From Streptomyces sp. ISL-98 (GTDB taxonomy: Bacteria > Actinomycetota > Actinomycetes > Streptomycetales > Streptomycetaceae): a stretch of DNA of 64,000 nt. Both the position numbers and the translations under genes were made by a program. The stretch lies in the NCBI RefSeq assembly GCF_018614055.1, contig NZ_JAGGPB010000016.1, positions 62,001 through 126,000 on the forward strand, written 5' to 3'. Position 1 is the stretch's first letter; every line of letters begins with the position of its first letter. Of the stretch, positions 1-6,297 are shown piece by piece. Below the pieces are notes generated by a model that did no database searches, had not been told where the DNA came from, and worked only from the letters and a program-made list of their open reading frames with translations.

Positions 1-150
1 TGGTGGGAGCGGCTCAACGACTTCTGGATACTGCGCTGGCGCTACCAGCTGCACGACCAAAGGGCCGACCCGCAGTTTCCTGCGGCGTCGGCCCTGGCGG
101 TCTGGTGGACGAGGGAGTACGAGGCGGTGTGCGAGGCGTTCGCGGCGTAG
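1..150 (+). CDS. 3' end of an unrecognised protein (partial)
   Basis: Frame 1 is open from the window edge to a TAG at 148-150 and encodes 49 residues. The fragment is rich in Trp and Arg (starts WWERLNDFW, ends VCEAFAA) with good Streptomyces codon use, so it looks like a true C-terminus of a gene that begins left of the window. I do not recognise the family. It ends 37 nt before the stop of the convergent kinase gene, with no obvious terminator between them. Only the stop is certain. Confidence 0.55.
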   Translation, partial: WWERLNDFWILRWRYQLHDQRADPQFPAASALAVWWTREYEAVCEAFAA

Positions 151-187
151 CCGCCTCCCGTCGGCGCTCCCGGCGTCCCGCCCGGTG

Positions 188-1828
188 TCAGGGCGCGGTG
201 CCGCCCGCGTCCGTGCCGCCCGCGTCCGTACCACCGGTGTCCGTGCCGCCGGTGTCCGTACCACCGGTGTCCGTACCACCGGTGTCCGTGCCGCCCGTGT
301 CCGTGCCGCCGTCGTCCGTGCCACCGACGTCCGTGCCACCGTCGTCCGTACCGCCCTCGGTGGTGCTGCCACCGTCGGTGGTGCCCGGGTCGGTCTCCGT
401 CGGCGTCGACGGTGTGTCGCTGGGCGTGCCGGACGGCGTACTGCTGGGCGTGTACGACGGGGTGTACGAGGGGGTGTAGCTCGGCTGCTGATGGCCGCCG
501 GTCGACGTGCCCGGGTCGGTGTCCGCGGAGGTCTCGTCGTCCGAGGGCGTCGGGGACTTCTTGTCCGACTTGGTCGGGCTGGGGGAGACCGTCTGGGTGT
601 CGTCCTTGTCGTTCTTCGTTCCGGTGCTGCCCGCCCGGTCCAGTGCGAAAGCGACACCGGCGGCGATCGCGATGATCGCGAGCACCGCGAAGATCCACAT
701 CTTGCCGCGGCCGCCCCTGCCGCCGCCGTGCCCGCCGTCGTACGCCCCGTCGTCCGGGTTCATCGGCGGCAGCATCGCGCCGCCCGCCCGCATCTGGGAG
801 GTCTCGCCGTGGTTCGGGTGGCCGAGGGCCGTGGTCGCGTACGTGCCGCCGGCGGGGGTGGCACCGCCCTCGTGCATCTCCACGGGGCCGGTGTTCCACA
901 CGCCGGTGTGGCTGCCCTGCTCCTGGAGCATCGACAGGCCGTACTGGACCAGGCCGCGCATCTCCTCGGCGCTCTGGAACCGGTCGTCCGGGTCCTTCGC
1001 GAGGGAGCGCATGACGAGCCCGTCGAGCTCGGGCGGCGCCACGTCCGACATTTCGGACGGCGGAACGGGGATGTCCTGGACGTGCTGGTAGACCACCGAC
1101 AACGGTGTCTCACCAGTGAAAGGCGGCCGCAGAGCAAGCAGCTCGTACAGCAGACAGCCGGTCGCGTACAGGTCGGAACGGTGGTCGACGGCCTTGCCCA
1201 GCGCCTGCTCCGGGGAGAGGTACTGAGGCGTTCCCATGACCATGCCGGTCTGCGTCATCGTCGACTGCGCGCCGTGCAGGGCACGGGCGATGCCGAAGTC
1301 CATGACCTTGACGGCGCCGCTGTGCGTGATGATCACGTTCGCGGGCTTGATGTCGCGGTGCACGATGCCGTGCTGGTGGCTGTACGCGAGCGCTTCGAGG
1401 ACGCCGGAGACGATGATCAGCGCCTGCTCGGGGCCGGGGGCCTCCGCGTTCTGCAGCAGCTCGCGGATCGTGCGGCCCTCGACGAGCTCCATCACGATGT
1501 AGGGGACAACGCTCGGGCCGACCTGGTCCTCGCCGGAGTCGTACACGGCGACGACGGAGTGGTGGTTGAGCCCGGCGACCGACTGTGCCTCACGCGTGAA
1601 GCGGGCCTTGGAGACCGGGTCCTCGGCGAGGTCGGAGCGCAGCAACTTCACGGCGACGGTGCGGCCGAGCCGTACGTCTTCGGCGGCGAAGACCTCCGCC
1701 ATGCCGCCGCGGCCGAGGCGGTGCGTCAGCCGGTAGCGGCCATCACCGACCAATCCGCCCATACCCCACGCTTCAGGCGCGTCCGACACACCGCCGCCGT
1801 TTCCCTCGGGTTCGGGTTCGGGTGCCAT
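188..1828 (-). CDS. Ser/Thr protein kinase, PknB type, with GGTDT-repeat outer tail
   Basis: Transmembrane eukaryotic-type Ser/Thr kinase of 546 residues. The catalytic domain covers roughly residues 30-300: glycine loop GRGGMAEVF, lysine motif VAVKLL, catalytic loop HRDIKPANV, DFG, and the activation segment TQTGMVMGTPQYLSPE with likely autophosphorylated threonines. A Gly/Pro linker leads to one membrane helix at about 377-397. The outer part has no PASTA domain; it is Ser/Thr/Pro-rich and ends in about twelve GGTDx pentapeptides. A start at Met23 is possible; I kept Met1, which has GAGGA close upstream. It is divergent from a second kinase at 2136, so the two may share a control region. 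Its ligand is unknown. Confidence 0.9.
   Translation of the reverse strand: MAPEPEPEGNGGGVSDAPEAWGMGGLVGDGRYRLTHRLGRGGMAEVFAAEDVRLGRTVAVKLLRSDLAEDPVSKARFTREAQSVAGLNHHSVVAVYDSGEDQVGPSVVPYIVMELVEGRTIRELLQNAEAPGPEQALIIVSGVLEALAYSHQHGIVHRDIKPANVIITHSGAVKVMDFGIARALHGAQSTMTQTGMVMGTPQYLSPEQALGKAVDHRSDLYATGCLLYELLALRPPFTGETPLSVVYQHVQDIPVPPSEMSDVAPPELDGLVMRSLAKDPDDRFQSAEEMRGLVQYGLSMLQEQGSHTGVWNTGPVEMHEGGATPAGGTYATTALGHPNHGETSQMRAGGAMLPPMNPDDGAYDGGHGGGRGGRGKMWIFAVLAIIAIAAGVAFALDRAGSTGTKNDKDDTQTVSPSPTKSDKKSPTPSDDETSADTDPGTSTGGHQQPSYTPSYTPSYTPSSTPSGTPSDTPSTPTETDPGTTDGGSTTEGGTDDGGTDVGGTDDGGTDTGGTDTGGTDTGGTDTGGTDTGGTDAGGTDAGGTAP
191..370 (-). repeat. 15-nt tandem repeat coding for GGTDx
   Basis: The end of the kinase gene consists of about twelve direct copies of a 15-nt unit; on the plus strand it reads roughly as (gtccgtgccgcccgt) with variants. 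All copies keep the reading frame and mostly differ at third positions or at the last residue (T, A, D or V). Repeats like this change copy number by slippage, so the length of the outer tail may vary between strains. Confidence 0.85.
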
Positions 1829-2135
1829 CAGTCCTCGCCGTCGTTTCTGTCCGCGTCTGCGGTGGTCCTGGGGGCCCCAGTCGGTCCTGTTGGGCCAATT
1901 GGTGGGCCTAGGTGCTCCGCCACGCCACGCTACAGCCTCCGCGCGACGCTCCGGTTCGAGATGGACCGGCCATCAAACCCGTTGCCGATGTACCCATGCA
2001 AATTCCGGACCCGTGCTGTAACGCTTCCGCGACGCTTCTTGCGCGTACGGTCACGGAACGGGCACCGCGCTTGACGTGTCAGTGCCCTCGGGCAGACTTG
2101 GCCCGTAAATCTTGCGCTGAGGGGGAAGCACAGTA
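1829..2135. promoter_or_regulatory. divergent kinase control region
   Basis: This 307-nt gap separates the divergent starts of the two Ser/Thr kinase genes and must hold both promoters. I see no gene in it. It contains a CCAATTGG palindrome near 1898 and a purine-rich GAGGGGGAAG ribosome site ahead of the plus-strand kinase. I cannot assign the promoter boxes with confidence. Confidence 0.4.
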
Positions 2136-3830
2136 ATGAGCCAGGACGGCGGACAGGGCCGCTACGCGGGCGGCTCGGTCGCGGGCGGGCGGTACCAACT
2201 GCGCGACCTGCTCGGTGAAGGCGGAATGGCGTCGGTGTACCTCGCGTACGACTCCGCGCTGGACCGCCAGGTGGCCATCAAGACGCTGCACACGGAGCTG
2301 GGGCGGGAGCAGTCGTTCCGCGAACGGTTCCGGCGCGAGGCGCAGGCGGTCGCCAAGCTCTCCCACACCAACATCGTCTCCGTCTTCGACACGGGCGAGG
2401 ACGAGCTCGACGGCGCGCTGATGCCGTACATCGTCATGGAGTACGTCGAGGGGCAGCCGCTCGGCTCCGTACTCCAGGCGGACATCGCGCAGTACGGCGC
2501 GATGCCGGCCGACAAGGCACTGAAGATCACGGCGGACGTGCTGGCGGCGCTGGAGACCAGCCACGAAATGGGCCTGGTCCACCGCGACATCAAGCCCGGC
2601 AACGTCATGATGAACAAGCGCAACGTCGTCAAGGTCATGGACTTCGGCATCGCGCGCGCCATGCAGTCCGGTGTCACGTCGATGACGCAGACCGGCATGG
2701 TCGTCGGTACGCCGCAGTACCTCTCCCCCGAGCAGGCGCTGGGGCGCGGCGTCGACGCGCGCTCCGACCTCTACTCGGTCGGCATCATGCTCTTCCAACT
2801 GGTCACGGGGCGGCTGCCGTTCGACGCGGATTCGCCGCTCGCCATCGCATATGCGCACGTCCAGGAGGAGCCGGTGGCTCCTTCCTCGATCAACCGGTCG
2901 ATTCCGCCGGCGGTCGACGCGCTGGTCGCGCGGGCGCTGAAGAAGAACCCGAACGAGCGTTTTCCGAGCGCTGCGGCGATGCGCGACGAGTGCGCGCGGG
3001 TGTCCGGGTCGGGCCAGACGGGCGCGGCGCCGATGATCGTCGCCGGGGGCCCTGCGCAGAGCGGCTCCGGGGTCGGTTCGGCGGTCTTCCCGCCGGTCGA
3101 CCAGACGGGCCACCCCCAGCCGGGCGCCGTCCAGAGCCCGTACCAGCCGACGCCGGGCCCGTACGGTCCGCCGACGCCGGCGCCGACTCCCGCTCCTTCG
3201 CAGGGGTACGGCTACCCGACTCCGGCGCCGATGCCGTACGCGACGCACGGGATGCAGGGCGGCGGCGTGCAGGGCGGCATGCAGGGCTCTGGCATGCAGG
3301 GTGCGCAGACTCCGCCGCCGTACACCATGTCGCCCACTTCGGCCGGTCACGGCGGGGGCGGCGGTGGCAGCCGTAACAACATGCCGGTGATCGTGGGCGC
3401 GATCGCGGTCGTGCTGCTGGCGCTCGGCGGTCTGATCGCGGCGATCTCGATGGACAAGGACCCTGACGACAACAACACCGAGGCCAACGGCACCGGTGAG
3501 ACGAGTCAGACCGAGACGGACACCGATTCCGAGGACCACAAGGGCCCGGACCGCACCAGGACGATGAAGACCACCGAATGCTCCCCGGGTCGCGAGTCCG
3601 CCACGGACCCGGAGAAGGTCGTGGTGCCGAGCTTCCTCTACAAGGACATCCTTTCCGTCAAGGCCTGTCTCCAGGCGGCGGGCTGGCAGATCAAGGAGAC
3701 CAAGGTCGACGACCCCACCTGGGGCGAGGACCTTGTGGTCAACCAGTACCCGAAGAGCGGCTCGGACGTCGACCCGGACGACTTCACGGTCGAGGTGGAG
3801 ATCTCCACGGGCGACGCGCCGCAGGACTAG
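2136..3830 (+). CDS. Ser/Thr protein kinase with one PASTA domain
   Basis: Membrane Ser/Thr kinase of 564 residues. The kinase domain (about residues 19-285) has GEGGMASVYLA, VAIKTL, HRDIKPGNVM (near 150), DFGIARAM, and TQTGMVVGTPQYLSPE. A long Pro/Gly/Gln/Met linker follows, with MQGGGVQGGMQG-like repeats. One membrane helix lies at about 416-438. The outer part ends in a single PASTA-like domain (about 495-560, VVVPSFLYKDILSVKACLQAAGW). PASTA domains in PknB relatives bind muropeptides or lipid II; a single copy is fewer than the four in the PknB encoded at 43096. It is divergent from the kinase at 188-1828 and ends before a hairpin at 3853. Confidence 0.92.
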   Translation: MSQDGGQGRYAGGSVAGGRYQLRDLLGEGGMASVYLAYDSALDRQVAIKTLHTELGREQSFRERFRREAQAVAKLSHTNIVSVFDTGEDELDGALMPYIVMEYVEGQPLGSVLQADIAQYGAMPADKALKITADVLAALETSHEMGLVHRDIKPGNVMMNKRNVVKVMDFGIARAMQSGVTSMTQTGMVVGTPQYLSPEQALGRGVDARSDLYSVGIMLFQLVTGRLPFDADSPLAIAYAHVQEEPVAPSSINRSIPPAVDALVARALKKNPNERFPSAAAMRDECARVSGSGQTGAAPMIVAGGPAQSGSGVGSAVFPPVDQTGHPQPGAVQSPYQPTPGPYGPPTPAPTPAPSQGYGYPTPAPMPYATHGMQGGGVQGGMQGSGMQGAQTPPPYTMSPTSAGHGGGGGGSRNNMPVIVGAIAVVLLALGGLIAAISMDKDPDDNNTEANGTGETSQTETDTDSEDHKGPDRTRTMKTTECSPGRESATDPEKVVVPSFLYKDILSVKACLQAAGWQIKETKVDDPTWGEDLVVNQYPKSGSDVDPDDFTVEVEISTGDAPQD

Positions 3831-3852
3831 AACACGTTTGAGCCCGAGGATC

Positions 3853-3885
3853 GGGGCCCACTGCGCATATCGCGCGGCGGGCCCC
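3853..3885 (+). terminator. intrinsic terminator after the PASTA kinase
   Basis: GGGGCCC at 3853-3859 pairs with GGGCCCC at 3879-3885, and a further GCGC/GCGC pairing sits inside the loop. It is followed by CTTTCGTG. It lies 22 nt after the kinase stop codon. Confidence 0.6.
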
Positions 3886-3969
3886 CTTTCGTGTGACTCA
3901 GCGTGCCGGAAATATGCCGTTATGTGAACCTGATCCTGGTATCTCGGCGAGTACGGGAGGCGGCATCCC

Positions 3970-4716
3970 ATGGCTCCTAGGCTCCGCCCACGGCGTGGGA
4001 CGGTCCAGGTGGTGGCAGTGGGGGTGATGGGCGTGCTGATGTTGCCGCCGTGTGCGGCGTACGCCGCCGAGCCCACGCCCGGCGGGACCCACGGCATCGA
4101 GCCCCTGCCCGGCGGGGCGTACGCCGTCGAACCCACACCCGGCGGGGAGTACGCCGTCGAGCCCAGGCCCAGCTTCCAGCCGCAGCCGGGGTTCAGCGCC
4201 CCTGAGCGCCCCTTCGCGTCCGTACCGGCTCCTTCCGGCAGCCTGGCGGGGCGGCCTGCCGGAGAGGGGCGTACGCGGCCGGGGAGGGACCCGGGGGACA
4301 GTGCGCCCGGGTCGGCGACACCCGGCGGGAGTGCGCCGGCCACTGAGGAGCCGGAATCGCCCAGTGCGAGCGCGAGCCCTTCGGGCAGCCCGGGCGATAC
4401 GTCCGGTCCCTCCGCATCCGCGTCCTCGTCCGCTTCTGCCTCCGCGTCGGCGTCGGCGTCCGGGAGCGCCTCTGGCACCCCCCGTAAGTCGTACGCGCCC
4501 AAGCCTCCGCCCGTACACGAAGAGGCCGGGGAGGAGCACGTACAGGGGCCGGTCGCCTCGCCCTCCCCACCCTCGGACGACGCCGCGCCCAAGGCCTCCG
4601 ACCAGGCCATGGAGGAGACCGAACCGCTGGGCATCCATGTGCTGCCGCTGGGCGCGGGGGTGGTGCTGGTGGGGCTCGGAGTGGGGTTTCTGGGGCTGAG
4701 GTTGCGGCGTAACTGA
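3970..4716 (+). CDS. secreted Pro/Ser-rich protein with C-terminal membrane anchor
   Basis: Unrecognised protein of 248 residues. A basic start (MAPRLRPRRG) and a hydrophobic stretch ending in CAAYAAEP form a clear signal peptide. Four copies of a (E/V)PxPGG(E/T/A)YAVEP-like repeat follow at about 33-75, then a low-complexity Ser/Ala/Pro/Gly stem. The end (about 220-244, LGIHVLPLGAGVVLVGLGVGF) is a membrane helix followed by LRLRRN, so the protein should span the wall with its C-terminus in the membrane. The layout resembles a sortase substrate, but I see no LPXTG or LAXTG motif. It lies between a kinase and the padR-ABC unit without overlap, and its function is unknown. Confidence 0.75.
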   Translation: MAPRLRPRRGTVQVVAVGVMGVLMLPPCAAYAAEPTPGGTHGIEPLPGGAYAVEPTPGGEYAVEPRPSFQPQPGFSAPERPFASVPAPSGSLAGRPAGEGRTRPGRDPGDSAPGSATPGGSAPATEEPESPSASASPSGSPGDTSGPSASASSSASASASASASGSASGTPRKSYAPKPPPVHEEAGEEHVQGPVASPSPPSDDAAPKASDQAMEETEPLGIHVLPLGAGVVLVGLGVGFLGLRLRRN

Positions 4717-4764
4717 GGCGCACGTCCCCCTCAAGGCCTATGCGCGACGTCCGTCTCAGGTCGG

Positions 4765-4803
4765 TTGCCCTCGGCGGCATACCCGGTATACATACTCAGT
4801 ATG
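4765..4803 (+). promoter_or_regulatory. padR promoter and candidate auto-operator
   Basis: TTGCCC (4765-4770) and TATACA (4787-4792) are separated by 16 nt and would place transcription start at about 4799-4801, at the ATG itself, so the mRNA is probably leaderless. A perfect inverted repeat, CATAC-TCA-GTATG (4791-4803), covers the end of the -10 region and the start codon. PadR repressors commonly bind ATAC/GTAT half-sites, so autorepression is likely. Promoter boxes and regulation are inferred; the palindrome is seen directly. Confidence 0.6.
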
Positions 4804-5517
4804 TCGATCCGTCACGGGCTACTCGCCCTTCTTGAGCACGGCCCCCGTTACGGCTCCCAGCTCCGTACCGAGTTCGAGTCGCGCACCGGCGCGACGTGGC
4901 CGCTCAACGTCGGCCAGGTCTATACGACCCTCAGCCGCCTGGAACGCGACGGCATGGTCGCCCAGGACGGCGAGGACGACGCGGGACACGCGCTGTACGC
5001 GATCACCGAGGTGGGCCGGGGCGAGCTGAGGAGCTGGTTCGAGAGGCCCGTCGACCGCACCAGTCCGCCCCGCGACGAGCTGGCCATCAAGCTCGCCATG
5101 GCCGTCGGTGCCCCCGGCGTCGACATCCGGGCCGTCATCCAGGCGCAGCGCCACGCCACCCTCAAGGCGATGCAGGACTACACGCGCCTGAAGGCCCAGG
5201 CCCTGGTCGCCGTCGAAAGCGGTGACGGCGGCGGCGATGAGGGGCGCGACGACGTCGCCTGGCTGCTCGTACTGGAACAGCTGATCTTCCAGACGGAGGC
5301 CGAGGCACGCTGGCTCGACCACTCCGAATCCCGGCTGGCCCGGCTCTCCGCGGCGGCCGCGCGCAGGGCCGCGAACGCTCCGGCCGCACCTGCTGCACCT
5401 GCTGTATCTCCCGCACCTCCCGCATCTGGTGCACCCACAGACCCGGCAGACCCTGTCGGCGGTACCGAATCACGTACCGCCCGTACTGCCTCAACCGCTC
5501 GCAGCGCACGGCGATAA
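4801..5517 (+). CDS. PadR family transcriptional regulator
   Basis: PadR-type winged-helix repressor of 238 residues from ATG 4801. The N-terminal domain (about 1-85) has the family pattern MSIRHGLLALLEHGPRYGSQL, then NVGQVYTTLSRLERDGMV and the wing YAITEVGRGEL. A Vir_C-like helical part runs to about 175 and should form the dimer. The last 60 residues are an Ala/Pro-rich tail. A start 36 nt upstream is open, but the ATG at 4801 gives the standard PadR N-terminus and sits at the predicted transcript start. It is followed 39 nt later by an ABC exporter, the usual target of such regulators; the inducer is unknown. Confidence 0.9.
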   Translation: MSIRHGLLALLEHGPRYGSQLRTEFESRTGATWPLNVGQVYTTLSRLERDGMVAQDGEDDAGHALYAITEVGRGELRSWFERPVDRTSPPRDELAIKLAMAVGAPGVDIRAVIQAQRHATLKAMQDYTRLKAQALVAVESGDGGGDEGRDDVAWLLVLEQLIFQTEAEARWLDHSESRLARLSAAAARRAANAPAAPAAPAVSPAPPASGAPTDPADPVGGTESRTARTASTARSARR

Positions 5518-5556
5518 GCGCGGCGCACGACCACCCATCCCAGGGGGACTTTCTCC

Positions 5557-6297
5557 ATGCCCGACCAGTCACAGCAGCCTGTGCTGCAACTTGAGCAGCT
5601 GACCCGCGTCCACGGCAGCGGCGCCACCGAAGTGCACGCCCTGCGCGGCGTCAACCTCTCCGTGTTCCCCGGTGAACTCGTTGCCGTCATGGGCCCGTCG
5701 GGCTCCGGCAAGTCCACGCTGCTCACCATCGCGGGCGGCCTCGACAGCCCCACCTCCGGGCGGGTCGTCGTCGAAGGTACGGACATCACGACCGCCGGCC
5801 GCAAGGAGCTCGCCACGCTGCGCCGCCGCAGCATCGGCTACGTCTTCCAGGACTACAACCTCATCCCGGCCCTGACCGCCGCCGAGAACGTCGCCCTGCC
5901 GCGCGAGCTGGACGGCATATCCGCGCGCAAGGCCCGCGTCACGGCCGTCGCAGCGCTGGAGGAGATGGGCCTCGGCGAGCTCGCCGACCGCTTCCCGGAC
6001 GAGATGTCCGGCGGCCAGCAGCAACGCGTCGCCATCGCCCGCGCCCTGGTCGGCGACCGCCGCCTCGTCCTCGCCGACGAACCGACCGGCGCCCTGGACT
6101 CCGAGACGGGCGAGTCCGTACTCGCCCTGCTGCGCGCCCGTTGCAACGCGGGCGCGGCGGGCATCCTCGTCACCCACGAACCGCGCTTCGCGGCCTGGGC
6201 CGACCGGGTCGTCTTCCTGCGTGACGGCTCCGTCGTCGACGAGACCCTGCGCAGCCAGGCCGACTCGCTGCTCTCGAGGCAGGCGGCCGCACAGTGA
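5557..6297 (+). CDS. ABC transporter ATP-binding protein, MacB/LolD type
   Basis: ATPase subunit of 246 residues for the FtsX-like permease encoded next. Walker A is GPSGSGKST near residue 45, the Q-loop region is YVFQDYNLIPALTAAENV, the signature is SGGQQQRVAIARAL near 150, and Walker B is LVLADEPTGALD near 170. The switch His is in LVTHEPRFA. The LDSPTSG and RKELATLRRRSIGYVFQ sequences are typical of MacB/LolD exporters. It shares a GTGA overlap with the permease gene, which implies translational coupling. These exporters move peptides, antibiotics or lipids; the substrate cannot be read from sequence. Control by the upstream PadR protein is likely. Confidence 0.95.
   Translation: MPDQSQQPVLQLEQLTRVHGSGATEVHALRGVNLSVFPGELVAVMGPSGSGKSTLLTIAGGLDSPTSGRVVVEGTDITTAGRKELATLRRRSIGYVFQDYNLIPALTAAENVALPRELDGISARKARVTAVAALEEMGLGELADRFPDEMSGGQQQRVAIARALVGDRRLVLADEPTGALDSETGESVLALLRARCNAGAAGILVTHEPRFAAWADRVVFLRDGSVVDETLRSQADSLLSRQAAAQ

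Noticed and set aside
185..2074. 629-codon open frame on the plus strand opposite the first kinase
   Set aside because: It is the antisense shadow of a strong kinase gene; its protein is Arg/Val-rich with no domain, and GC bias favours the minus frame.
2079..4634. 851-codon minus-strand frame
   Set aside because: It covers the antisense of both the PASTA kinase and the secreted protein and crosses the terminator; long antisense frames are expected at this GC content.
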